Notes: a model not told the origin generated them from the sequence alone. A stretch of 64,000 nt of DNA from Streptomyces sp. NBC_00306 (GCF_036169555.1 NZ_CP108032.1:4340001-4404000), one strand, 5' to 3'. Positions 51,056-59,093 are shown, counted from the stretch's first letter. Made by a program: numbers and translations.

Positions 51056-53161
51056 GTGTCTGAGAATGTCGTTCACCTGCACAAGAACACCGATCCGGTG
51101 CCCGTGACCACGTTGACGGTGGTCCCCGAACCGGCTCCGGCCAAGCCTGTGCCGCTGTGGGTGCGCTCCGGGCGGGCCGTCCGTACGGCCGTGACGCACG
51201 AGCACACCGTGACCGCTGCTCGCGCGGTTGCCCGGCACACCCTCTACGTCGCCGGCGGCGCCCGCATCGCGGCGAAGCGCACGTGGGACGGGCGCACCGC
51301 GGCACGCTACGAGCGGATGCTCCGCGCGGCCGAAGCCGCGGGGAACTACGAGGTCGCTGCGGAGTGGGAAGAGCGCGGGCAGCGCTACCGCCAGGCCCGC
51401 CACCAGCGCCGCATGGACCTGCTCACCTCACCCATCGACGCGGCCAAAAGCGCGCTGGTCGGAACGGGGATGGGCATTGGGTCCCTGGTCGCCCTCGGAG
51501 TCGTCCTGGCCATCGCCAATAAGGACGTGGCGGACGTCGTCACGCCGCTGATGGCGGTGATCGAGTTCATCCGTCTCATGGTCACCATCGTGCAAGTGGT
51601 CTGGGGCCCGCTTCTCACGGTTGGTCCGCTGCTCGTCCTGCTCTCGCTGTGGGCTGTCGGCCGAAGCCAGCAGGCAGCACCCCAGTGGGCGCTGCCTGCG
51701 AACGTCCGTAACGGTGAGGGTGAGCCGATCACGCCGTCGATCGTGGTCAAGGCCCTGCGCGACCTCGGAGTGCCCGCGCTGCGGAACGCCATCAAGGAGA
51801 TGGGCGACGCCGGCGCCTCGATGTTGGGGCCGATCCGGATTGCTGGATGCGGCGTGGAAGTCGACGTCACTCTCCCCTCCGGGGTCTCGACGATCGAGGT
51901 GCAGAACCGGCGCCGGAAGCTCGCGGAGAATCTGACCCGGCACGAGCACGAAGTGTTCATCACCATCCCGCAAGCGGCCCGCACCGTGCGCCTGTGGGTC
52001 GCCGACTCCGGAGCCTTGGATGAGCCGATCGGGCCGTCCCCGCTGGTCACCGACGAGACGATGACCGCCAACTACAAGACCGGTAAGGCTCCGTGGGGTC
52101 AGGACCTGCGCGGCGACGCTGCCGCCCTGTCCGTCTACCAGCGCCACCTTCTGATCACGGGCCTGTCCAACCAGGGCAAGACCGCAGCCCTGCGGGCGCT
52201 CGCTCTGTGGCTCGCGCTGGACCGCACCGTCGAGTTCCGGATCGCCGACCTCAAGGGCGCCGGCGACTGGGCCATGTTCGACGGCCTCGCCACCATGCTC
52301 ATCCAGGGCCCGACCGACGACCACGTCATCCAGGCAACCGAGATGGTAGAAGGCCTGGTCACCGAGATGGAACGTCGTCTCCAAGCGCCGACCGGGACCC
52401 TGTTCCCGCCGCTGGTCGGCATCGTGGACGAAGCACAGGTGGCGTTCATGTGCCCGGTCAAGGACACCGACAAGAACCCCTACGGCGGATCCAAGGCCAT
52501 CTCCCGGTACTTCATGGCCGTCCGCAAGGTCCACAACCAGGGCCGCGCCGTGAACGTGACGCTGTGGGAGGGCACGCAGGACCCGACCGACCAGAACCTG
52601 CCCAAGCTGGTCCGCGAGGGCGCCCACACCCGCGCCTCCCTGGTCCTCGGCACCGAGTCACAGGCCAAGATGGCGCTCGGTGACAAGGCCGTGGAAGGCG
52701 GCGCCGCCCCGCACCTGCTGCGCCAGGGACTGGACAAGGGAACGCTGGTCGTCGCCTCCGACGGCATCGCCATCCCCGCCGGACAGGCCTCCATCACGAT
52801 CCGCACCCACTACATCGACGACCCCGAAGCGGTCGCCATCGCCGACCGCGCCAAGGCACTACGGGACGGGGTCACCACCCTCACCGTGATCGACCGCGGG
52901 GAGGAGCGGGACCCGCTCGCCGACATCGCCACCGTCCTCGGAGACAAGCCGCGACTGAAGACGCAAGACGTTCTCAAGCGGCTCGCCACGCTCAACGAGG
53001 ACGCCTACGGCGGCTGGTCGTTCCTCGACCTCAAGCGCGTGCTGGAGGACGCCGGCGCGGAGCCCTACAAGTCCGACGGCCGCATGGTCGTCAGCCGCGA
53101 CCGCGTCGCCCGCGCCCTCGCCAACCGCGACACGGACGGTTCCGCTTCCGCCGACGGATGA
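51056..53161 (+). CDS. FtsK/SpoIIIE-type conjugative DNA translocase (B)
   Basis: The 701-aa protein has two membrane helices near residues 140-200 (IGSLVALGVVLAIANKD; VWGPLLTVGPLLVLLSLWAVG), Walker A ITGLSNQGKTAALRA near residue 366, FRIADLKGAGDW, Walker B LVGIVDEAQVAF near residue 455 and the TLWEGTQDPTDQNLPKLV sensor region. A C-terminal winged-helix-like domain (LKTQDVLKRLATLNEDAYGGWSFLDLKRVLEDAG) should read the clt repeats that begin about 20 bases after its stop. The GTG start follows ACAGGAG. The N-terminal part is not alignable to the A translocase, though organisation is the same. Confidence 0.93.
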   Translation: MSENVVHLHKNTDPVPVTTLTVVPEPAPAKPVPLWVRSGRAVRTAVTHEHTVTAARAVARHTLYVAGGARIAAKRTWDGRTAARYERMLRAAEAAGNYEVAAEWEERGQRYRQARHQRRMDLLTSPIDAAKSALVGTGMGIGSLVALGVVLAIANKDVADVVTPLMAVIEFIRLMVTIVQVVWGPLLTVGPLLVLLSLWAVGRSQQAAPQWALPANVRNGEGEPITPSIVVKALRDLGVPALRNAIKEMGDAGASMLGPIRIAGCGVEVDVTLPSGVSTIEVQNRRRKLAENLTRHEHEVFITIPQAARTVRLWVADSGALDEPIGPSPLVTDETMTANYKTGKAPWGQDLRGDAAALSVYQRHLLITGLSNQGKTAALRALALWLALDRTVEFRIADLKGAGDWAMFDGLATMLIQGPTDDHVIQATEMVEGLVTEMERRLQAPTGTLFPPLVGIVDEAQVAFMCPVKDTDKNPYGGSKAISRYFMAVRKVHNQGRAVNVTLWEGTQDPTDQNLPKLVREGAHTRASLVLGTESQAKMALGDKAVEGGAAPHLLRQGLDKGTLVVASDGIAIPAGQASITIRTHYIDDPEAVAIADRAKALRDGVTTLTVIDRGEERDPLADIATVLGDKPRLKTQDVLKRLATLNEDAYGGWSFLDLKRVLEDAGAEPYKSDGRMVVSRDRVARALANRDTDGSASADG

Positions 53162-53179
53162 CAGGGAGCCGACCCTCGG

Positions 53180-53343
53180 CGGGTCAGGGAGGCAGGGAGA
53201 ACTCCCTGACCCCCTCCCTGACCCGCCTCCCTGGCCCTGAGCTGCACAAATGATCCATCAGGGAGTCAGGGAGGCCCGCAGGTCAGACCCCCGAAAACCC
53301 CTCCACAGTCCATCCCCAAGGGGGTGGCTCCGCCTCCCTGACC
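53180..53343. repeat. TCAGGGAGG repeat cluster after tra (candidate clt of B)
   Basis: Direct and inverted copies of TCAGGGAGG/CCTCCCTGA pack the 164 bases after the translocase gene: GGTCAGGGAGGCAGGGAG (53182), CTCCCTGACC (53203 and 53214), CGCCTCCCTGG (53224), ATCAGGGAGTCAGGGAGGC (53257) and GCCTCCCTGACCG (53332). The sequence is unrelated to the CCGCTA family of element A. Confidence 0.65.
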
Positions 53344-53364
53344 GTGCACTGGAAGGGATTCCGC

Positions 53365-53829
53365 ATGTACCCCGAACACCCCACCACGAGCAGGCCCGTG
53401 ACCGCCGTAGAAGTCCACCAGCCCACCACCTTCCCGCCCGCCGCGGTGACGCCGGCGCCCCTCGCGGCCATGCAGCCGGGCACCGTTCCGAGCGTGGCGA
53501 GCATCGTCCTTCCCGACGGACGGGTCGTCACCGGATACGCCATCGAACCTGCCCGCCCGGAACCGGTCGCGGCCAAGCCGCCCGTCTCCCGCGCCGCCGT
53601 GAACGTCGCCCTCGGAGGGATCGGGTTCGCCGCCGTCTGCGGCGGGCTCCTCGTCCTGACGACGTTCATCGCCGCGCTCACCGCGCTCATCACCCAACTG
53701 ATCACCCTCGCTGCCGTGATCTTCGGCGGATGGATCGCCGTGCAGATCTTCAGCTCGAACGGCCACCAGGGCGGGACGACGGTGAACATCCGCAAAGCCG
53801 TGATCAAGCGCAACCACTTCCACAGCTAG
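53365..53829 (+). CDS. SpdB-type spread protein (B)
   Basis: A 154-aa homologue of the A protein at 37115-37576, sharing the middle (PGTVPSVASIVLPDGRVVTGYAIEP) and both membrane helices (NVALGGIGFAAVCGGLLVL and LITLAAVIFGGWIAVQIF), and ending NIRKAVIKRNHFHS. The ATG at 53365 follows GGAAGGG with good spacing and is preferred to an in-frame GTG at 53344. Confidence 0.82.
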   Translation: MYPEHPTTSRPVTAVEVHQPTTFPPAAVTPAPLAAMQPGTVPSVASIVLPDGRVVTGYAIEPARPEPVAAKPPVSRAAVNVALGGIGFAAVCGGLLVLTTFIAALTALITQLITLAAVIFGGWIAVQIFSSNGHQGGTTVNIRKAVIKRNHFHS

Positions 53830-53837
53830 CTATGCCA

Positions 53838-53876
53838 AGGGCGGCCCCGCATCTCGCCAAAGAACCGGGCCGCCCT
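53838..53876 (+). terminator. hairpin between spdB and prim-pol gene (B)
   Basis: AGGGCGGCCC at 53838-53847 pairs with GGGCCGCCCT at 53867-53876. It is the positional equivalent of 37587-37621 in A. Confidence 0.5.
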
Positions 53877-53916
53877 GACCAACCAGCATCCCTGCACGGA
53901 ACTGGAGACAACCAGC

Positions 53917-54831
53917 ATGACCCAACCGACCGACAACCGGCGAGAGGCCTTACTCGTCGCAGCTCTGTCCGCCGCTGAACGCGGCTGGCACGTCTTCCCC
54001 CTGCGCCCCGGAACCAAGCGACCTGCGTTGCACGGGGAGGCTTCGTGTCCGCGCACCGGGGTGTGCGAGAGCGGGCACCGGAAGTGGGAGCAGCGTGCCA
54101 CGACCGACACCGACCGCATCCGTGCCACCTGGTCGCACGGACCGTTCAACGTCGGTATCGCTACCGGTCCCTCCGGGCTGCTGGTTGTCGACCTGGACAC
54201 GCCAGAGCACAAGGGCAGTTCGGACGCGCCTGACGGCGCGGCGACTTTCGGTGCGCTCTGCGAGCGCGCCGGGCACGCCGTCCCCGATACCTACCGGGTG
54301 CGGACTGCGAGCGGTGGAACGCACCTGTACTTCACCGCCCCGCCGGTGGCCCGGATGGCCAACACGGCGGGCACCGTTGCCGATTCGGTCGACACCCGCG
54401 CATGGGGCGGATACGTGGTCGCCGCCGGCAGCACCACCCCGGCAGGAGCCTATGAGCCGCTGTGCGGCCCTGTGGTCGCCTGTCTGCCCTCGTGGCTCCA
54501 CAGCATCCTGCAACCCGCCCCCAAGCACCCTCAGGCCCCTTCTATGGCCGTAGCGGGGCAATCACGTCGATACGCGGATGTAGCGCTCGCCACTGAGACG
54601 CGGAACGTCGCGGCGGCCCAAGTCGGGGAACGGGAAGCGAAGTTGTTCCGCGCCGCACGCGCCATGGGGCGGTTCGTCGCATGGGGCGACCTCCCCCGGC
54701 ACGTGGTTGAACAGGCTCTTCAAGAGGGAGGCGAGGCGGCCGGACTGTCCGCGTCCGAGTGCCGCTCCACCCTGCGCAGCGCCCTCGATTGGTCCATCGC
54801 CCACAACCAGAACCGCCGGGGTGCGGCATGA
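53917..54831 (+). CDS. bifunctional DNA primase/polymerase (prim-pol) protein (B)
   Basis: The 304-aa prim-pol protein starts MTQPTDNRREALLVAALSAA, with ERGWHVFPLRPGTKRPALHG, the DxD motif LLVVDLDTPE near residue 91 and TASGGTHLYFTAPP near residue 130. The C-terminal LFRAARAMGRFVAWGDLPRHVVEQALQ block matches element A. The ATG follows ACTGGAGACA. It should act with the DUF3987 protein two genes downstream at the iteron region 56731-56990. Confidence 0.9.
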   Translation: MTQPTDNRREALLVAALSAAERGWHVFPLRPGTKRPALHGEASCPRTGVCESGHRKWEQRATTDTDRIRATWSHGPFNVGIATGPSGLLVVDLDTPEHKGSSDAPDGAATFGALCERAGHAVPDTYRVRTASGGTHLYFTAPPVARMANTAGTVADSVDTRAWGGYVVAAGSTTPAGAYEPLCGPVVACLPSWLHSILQPAPKHPQAPSMAVAGQSRRYADVALATETRNVAAAQVGEREAKLFRAARAMGRFVAWGDLPRHVVEQALQEGGEAAGLSASECRSTLRSALDWSIAHNQNRRGAA

Positions 54832-55190
54832 GCGCCCACCGCCATCCCCCTCTGAAGAGCATCACCACCACCCCGGACGGTCCGCACGCCGCTCCACAGC
54901 CTGTGGACGGTCCGGCCGTGGGCGAGCGAAAGGGCGTCGCCGAAGGCGTCCCCTCTGCTGTTCGCCCTGACTCGTGGCCGGGCGACGGGCGCCGCCCCGT
55001 GGCCTGGCTCCACATCGTGGCGCCGCCGTCTTGGAGCGTCACCCCCTCCGCTCGCTCCTGGTGTGCCTGCGGCTACGAGCGGCGCGCCATGGGCCGTGCC
55101 GCCGTGCTGCAACTGGTCGCCGCTCATGGCGAACACCGCACCTCATGCCCGCTGTTGAACCCCGACTCGGAAGGCAGGACCGCCGCATGA
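54828..55190 (+). CDS. small cysteine-containing AICE protein (B)
   Basis: A 120-aa homologue of 38624-38980, coupled by ATGA to both neighbours. The C-terminal half holds SWCACGYERRAMGRAAVLQLVAAHGEHRTSCPLL, where Cys and His residues could form a zinc site; the N-terminal half is disordered. Confidence 0.75.
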   Translation: MSAHRHPPLKSITTTPDGPHAAPQPVDGPAVGERKGVAEGVPSAVRPDSWPGDGRRPVAWLHIVAPPSWSVTPSARSWCACGYERRAMGRAAVLQLVAAHGEHRTSCPLLNPDSEGRTAA

Positions 55191-56734
55191 CGACCAACGA
55201 CGTACGCGCGGATCTGTGGGAAGGGTTCGAGCACATCGAACCCGAGCAGATCACCGGCCCCGCCTGGGACGAACCCGTCCCCCTGCGTGCCCGCCCGCCG
55301 CTCCCGGACTTCCCTGTGGACGTCCTGCCTGCCTGGTTGGGCAGCATGGTGCGCGGTGTAGCCGAGGAGACCCAGACCCCGGCGGACCTCGCCGGATGCC
55401 TGGCCCTAGCGGTCCTCGCCACCGCCGCCGGCGGGCGGGTCAAGGTGTGCGTGCGCGGTCACTGGCGTGAGCCCGTGAACATCTACACCGCCATCGCACT
55501 GCCCCCGGGCAATCGCAAGTCCGCCGTATTCGACCTCATGGTCAAGCCGCTGCTCGATGCGGAGAAGGCTCTGATCGAACTCTCCGGACCCGTGAGGGCG
55601 GAGGCCGAGACCTTGGCGAGGCTGGCTAAGGCGGCAGCCGAGAAGGCTGCTGGCAAGGCGGCCAACGCGGAGCCCGAACACCGCGACACCCTGACCGCCG
55701 AAGCCGTCCAACTGGCCCAGGAAGCCGACAAGATGAGGATCCCCACCGAACCGCAACTCGTCGCGGACGACGTCACGCCGGAAAACGTCGGCACGCTCCT
55801 GGACGAGCAGGGCGGGCGCATCTCCTGCCTCAGCGCAGAGGGGGAACTGTTCGACATCATCGCCGGCCGCTACACCGGCAAGCCCAACATGGGCATGTTC
55901 CTCAAAGGCCACGCAGGAGACATGCTCCGCGTCAACCGGCAGGGCCGCAGCGCCCAGCACGTCGACTCCCCGGCGGTCACGATCGGTCTGGCAGTTCAGC
56001 CGGAAGTTCTGGACGCGCTCAGCCGCATCGACGGGGCTGACGGGCGCGGGCTCCTCGCCCGCTTCCTCTACTCCAAGCCCTTGTCCCTGGTCGGCTCCCG
56101 CAGCCTGACCCCCGCCCTGCTGAACGAGCAGGTGGCCGCCACCTACGCCAAGCACCTGGCCAGCCTGACGCTCGCCCTGGCGGACTGGACCGACCCCGCC
56201 CTCATCCAGCTCACTCCGGAAGCCGACGCGGTCCTGCTGGCCTTTCAGAAGGTCACCGAGTCGCGTCTCGGGCCGGACGGGAGTTTCGCGCCGATCGTGA
56301 AATGGGCGTCCAAGCGGGACGGCGCCGTGGCCCGCATCGCCGGGCTCCTGCACCTCGCCGCACACCCCGAGGACGGGTGGCACAAGCCCATCGACGGCTC
56401 CACCATGGCCGCCGCGACCGAACTGGGCGTCTATTTCACCGCGCACGCCCTGGACGTGTTCAGCGTCATGAGCGCCGACCCCGCCCACGAATCCGCGGTG
56501 ACCGTCCTCGCGCAGCTCGTCTCCAGCAACCCCGCACAGTTCACCAAGCGCGAGCTGTTCCGGATGCTGCGCCGGGCCGACTTCCCCGCCATCAGCGACC
56601 TGGACCCCGCCCTCACCCTGCTCGAAGAGCACGGCTGGATCCGCCAGCAGCCGCCGCCCCCGCGCACCACTCGCGGCGGCCGGCCGCCCTCGCCGCGCTA
56701 CGAAACCCACCCGCGCATCGCGCGCGGAGCCTGA
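55187..56734 (+). CDS. DUF3987 helicase-like replication partner (B)
   Basis: The 515-aa protein starts with a prim-pol-associated DUF3987 domain: FPVDVLPAWLGSMVRGVAEETQTPADLAGCLALAVLATAAGGRVKV, then the P-loop-like IALPPGNRKSAVFDLM near residue 103 and a long coiled-coil insertion (residues 120-185, Ala/Glu/Lys-rich). GGRISCLSAEGELFDIIAGRY follows. In element A the slot is filled by the unrelated-looking DUF3631 protein. The C-terminus (FTKRELFRMLRRADFPAISDLDPALTLLEEHGWI) is a winged helix that could bind the origin. Confidence 0.85.
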   Translation: MTTNDVRADLWEGFEHIEPEQITGPAWDEPVPLRARPPLPDFPVDVLPAWLGSMVRGVAEETQTPADLAGCLALAVLATAAGGRVKVCVRGHWREPVNIYTAIALPPGNRKSAVFDLMVKPLLDAEKALIELSGPVRAEAETLARLAKAAAEKAAGKAANAEPEHRDTLTAEAVQLAQEADKMRIPTEPQLVADDVTPENVGTLLDEQGGRISCLSAEGELFDIIAGRYTGKPNMGMFLKGHAGDMLRVNRQGRSAQHVDSPAVTIGLAVQPEVLDALSRIDGADGRGLLARFLYSKPLSLVGSRSLTPALLNEQVAATYAKHLASLTLALADWTDPALIQLTPEADAVLLAFQKVTESRLGPDGSFAPIVKWASKRDGAVARIAGLLHLAAHPEDGWHKPIDGSTMAAATELGVYFTAHALDVFSVMSADPAHESAVTVLAQLVSSNPAQFTKRELFRMLRRADFPAISDLDPALTLLEEHGWIRQQPPPPRTTRGGRPPSPRYETHPRIARGA

Positions 56735-56990
56735 CACAACCCCCAGACCGCCGACAGAACTGACACAACCCCCCGCGCAAGCCGTTGACCTGCACGAACG
56801 ACCATGATCGCGGTTTTGACAGAACCAATTAAAACTCGACAGAACCCCCGCTGCGCTGCCGGGGCTCCTGTGACAGAACCTCCCCCGGCGAGGTTCTGTC
56901 AGGTTTTAATTCAGTTCTGTCAAAGATCCAGAACCCGCCAAAACCGCAGGTCAACGGCTTATCGGGGAGGTTCTGTCAGTTCTGTCAGCG
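56731..56990. repeat. TGACAGAACC iterons in a large palindrome (candidate origin of B)
   Basis: About six forward copies of TGACAGAACC or TGACACAACC (from 56732 to 56880) face four reverse copies of GGTTCTGTCA (56892 to 56987). AAGCCGTTGACCTGC at 56779-56793 and its exact inverse at 56946-56960 bracket the centre. Inside them 56815-56835 and 56903-56924, each with an AT-rich AATTAAAAC core, form a second near-perfect inverted pair. In a 70% GC genome the AATTAAAA tracts fit melting elements. Confidence 0.75.
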
Positions 56991-57022
56991 GATCCCGCTT
57001 CCTCGTGAGGAGTCACCGCTAC

Positions 57023-57367
57023 ATGAGCACCGCTCCGCGACTGGAACCCCCGGCACTTCCCCCTGTCTACCTCCCGAGCGACATCGCCAAGGCCCTCCAC
57101 TGCTCGGAGTGGTGGGTGAAGGAACAAGCTCGCCGGGGACGCATCCCCTTCACCAAGCCCGCAGGGAGCTACCGGTTCACGGCCGAGCACTTCGCCGAGA
57201 TCATGCGCATCTTCGAGAGCCGCCCTGCCGAAAGCCATGTCGCTCCTGCGCCGGCAAAGCAAGCTCCACGGCGCAGGGCGACCACAACGGCGGCGTCCGT
57301 CACCTCCCTGAAGGCACGGCCCCCGCGCAGGGCGCGAGGCAGCCAACCGCAGTCCAGCGCAGCCTGA
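57023..57367 (+). CDS. xis: excisionase-like HTH protein (B)
   Basis: The 114-aa protein has an HTH_17-type domain (VYLPSDIAKALHCSEWWVKEQARRGRIPFTKPAGSYRFTAEHFAEIMRIF) and a disordered basic tail. It is longer than the A Xis and only distantly similar. The ATG at 57023 follows GAGGAGTCACC. It stands just before int. Confidence 0.83.
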   Translation: MSTAPRLEPPALPPVYLPSDIAKALHCSEWWVKEQARRGRIPFTKPAGSYRFTAEHFAEIMRIFESRPAESHVAPAPAKQAPRRRATTTAASVTSLKARPPRRARGSQPQSSAA

Positions 57368-57371
57368 TTCC

Positions 57372-57405
57372 GTGTGCCGCCCGGCCCTTCGGCCGGGCGG
57401 CACAC
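57372..57405 (+). terminator. hairpin between xis and int (B)
   Basis: GTGTGCCGCCCGGCC at 57372-57386 pairs perfectly with GGCCGGGCGGCACAC at 57391-57405 (15 bp, four-base loop), between the xis stop and the int start. Confidence 0.75.
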
Positions 57406-57424
57406 CCGTTCATGGGAGAACAAC

Positions 57425-58933
57425 GTGGGATATGCCGAGAGCCTCGGCAACTACTGGCGCGGCCGGTACAAGCTCGCGCCGGGCAAGTACGCCACTGTCC
57501 GCGATGCCGACGGCGATGCCATCCGCTTCCGGACCAAGGCTGCGGCAAAGAAGTCTGCTGACGCCGAAGAAGCGAAGCTGCTGGCAGGAACGAAGAAGGC
57601 GCCACCTGAGCGGATCACGTTCGGCGCCTACGTCAACCGCTGGTACGCCGCGCAGGACTTGGCGGCGTCCACCATGCAGAACTACCGCCGACACATCGAA
57701 GAGCACCTGCTCCCCGCGTTCGAGGATTTCGCCGTCGCCGACATCCTGAGCACCGACATCGCTGCTTGGGAGAAGCACGAACACGCCGTTCCGTACGCGG
57801 CAACCAGCGTCAAGACATGGAGGGCGACACTGCACCTGATCCTCGCCGACGCCGTGGACGAGGGGCTGCGCGACTCCAACCCGGCAACCAAGCGCCGCGG
57901 GCGAGGAAAGCGCGCCGGCCGCTCACGTAACCGTGGCCCGGAAAAAGCAGTCACGACAGCACTTGGCATCCTGCTGTTGGCCGAGCGGATGGCGCTGCTC
58001 TCCGGCCGTGATGATGAATTCGTTGCCGGCATCATCAAGGGCTACACCGGCATGCGGTGGGGCGAAATCGTCGGTCTTGAGACCGAGTTCGTCCGCCCGA
58101 AGAGCGTCCGCGTGGAGTGGCAGCTCTACGAGTTGGACACCGGCGAACTGCACCGCTGCCCGCCCAAGGACGACTCATATCGCGACATCGACACTCCGGC
58201 TTTTCTCGCCTCGCTGCTTGCTAGCCACATCGCCCGGACGAGACCGAAGCCGTGCGACTGCCACGGACTGGCCTACGTCTTCCGCGGCCATGGAACCGCC
58301 AACGGGTCGGTAAGCCGCCCCGGGGCGAAGCTGGTCGACGTGGCGCGCCGCTGTGGCGTATCGACCGGCACCGTCTCCAACGTCCTCAACCGCCCGGATG
58401 CTGTCGCGGAGCCGACCCGCCTGAAGGTGCTGGAAGCCGTCAGTGATCTCGGGTACATCCGCAACGCCGCATCAGGGGAGTTGGCTGCTCACTGGCGGCG
58501 CTCCGGTTTCGCCACATGGCTCTTCCGGCCGGCCGCGACAGGACGGTACCCCGGGCGAGGCAGTCAGGAAGAGCGGCCGGTGCCTGTCGTTGCCGAGCCC
58601 TGGCCCGGCATCCCGGCACGCGGGCGAGGAGCGTCCAAGCGGGCTGAGGCGTGCTGGGTACCGATCGCCCCCGGGCTCACCCCGCACGGGTTGCGCCACA
58701 CGCACAAGACCCTGATGCGGGAAGTGGGGACCCCGCCAAAGCTCATGGACGAACGCATGGGCCATGAGGACGGCTCCGTTCAGTCGCGCTACGACCACAT
58801 CACCCCAGGGATGCGGCAGACGTTGATGGCCGCACTCACCGGGATGTGGGAGGAGGCGTTGGACGCGCGCCGGGCGATGTCTCCCGGCTCGCCCGTGGCT
58901 GCTCTGGATGCGTTGCTGAAGGCCCGCCCGTAG
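57425..58933 (+). CDS. int: tyrosine recombinase integrase with embedded LacI-type HTH (B)
   Basis: The 502-aa protein has the core-binding domain at 60-160 (TFGAYVNRWYAAQDLAASTMQNYRRHIEEHLLPAF) and the catalytic set R211 (TGMRWGE), R424/H425 (HGLRHTH), H447 (MGHEDG) and Y456 (SRYDHIT). Between the first arginine and the HxxR box sits a LacI-type helix-turn-helix, about residues 301-350 (LVDVARRCGVSTGTVSNVLN...LKVLEAVSDLGYIRN), followed by a Gly/Pro-rich linker. All catalytic residues survive the insertion. The GTG at 57425 follows GGGAGAAC. It recombines the core 118 bases downstream. Confidence 0.92.
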   Translation: MGYAESLGNYWRGRYKLAPGKYATVRDADGDAIRFRTKAAAKKSADAEEAKLLAGTKKAPPERITFGAYVNRWYAAQDLAASTMQNYRRHIEEHLLPAFEDFAVADILSTDIAAWEKHEHAVPYAATSVKTWRATLHLILADAVDEGLRDSNPATKRRGRGKRAGRSRNRGPEKAVTTALGILLLAERMALLSGRDDEFVAGIIKGYTGMRWGEIVGLETEFVRPKSVRVEWQLYELDTGELHRCPPKDDSYRDIDTPAFLASLLASHIARTRPKPCDCHGLAYVFRGHGTANGSVSRPGAKLVDVARRCGVSTGTVSNVLNRPDAVAEPTRLKVLEAVSDLGYIRNAASGELAAHWRRSGFATWLFRPAATGRYPGRGSQEERPVPVVAEPWPGIPARGRGASKRAEACWVPIAPGLTPHGLRHTHKTLMREVGTPPKLMDERMGHEDGSVQSRYDHITPGMRQTLMAALTGMWEEALDARRAMSPGSPVAALDALLKARP

Positions 58934-58952
58934 GGCGTGATCTGGAGAAGAA

Positions 58953-58982
58953 TTTCAAGATCTTCTCCAGGATTTCTCCAGA
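58953..58982. repeat. tandem TTCTCCAG-type pair, right end of element B
   Basis: TTTCAAGATCTTCTCCAGG and ATTTCTCCAGAGA, 69 bases inside the right core, match 42033-42062 at the left end. CTGGAGAAG at 58943 and CTGGAGAAC at 58989 are inverse copies next to it. Confidence 0.6.
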
Positions 58983-59001
58983 GAGCCCCTGGAGAACGAG
59001 G

Positions 59002-59035
59002 CAGGCCCGGTGCTGACTAATCAGCACCGGGCCTG
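59002..59035 (-). terminator. element B terminator for the intact tRNA-Pro
   Basis: CAGGCCCGGTGCTGA at 59002-59016 pairs perfectly with TCAGCACCGGGCCTG at 59021-59035 (15 bp, four-base loop), 17 bases past the tRNA 3' end. Confidence 0.78.
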
Positions 59036-59050
59036 ACCTGCGATTTAGCT

Positions 59051-59093
59051 GTCGGGGTGGCGGGATTTGAACCCACGACCTCTTCGTCCCGAA
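59051..59093. repeat. right attachment core (attR of B)
   Basis: The third identical 43-bp core, here inside the complete tRNA-Pro gene. Because B's end supplies the same 3' sequence, the tRNA remains intact after integration. Confidence 0.93.

Larger units (their letters stand above)
41892..59093. mobile_element. AICE element B (17.2 kb) in tRNA-Pro
   Basis: Bounded by the core copies at 41892 and 59051, with Int next to the right core and an intact tRNA-Pro across it. It carries a full AICE backbone related to element A in gene order but divergent in sequence, with a different helicase partner and unrelated repeat families. Cargo is a GHKL-nuclease/methyltransferase pair (42654-46477), a decayed segment, and a GNAT/GntR pair. 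The cargo has clearly lower GC than the backbone. Confidence 0.88.
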
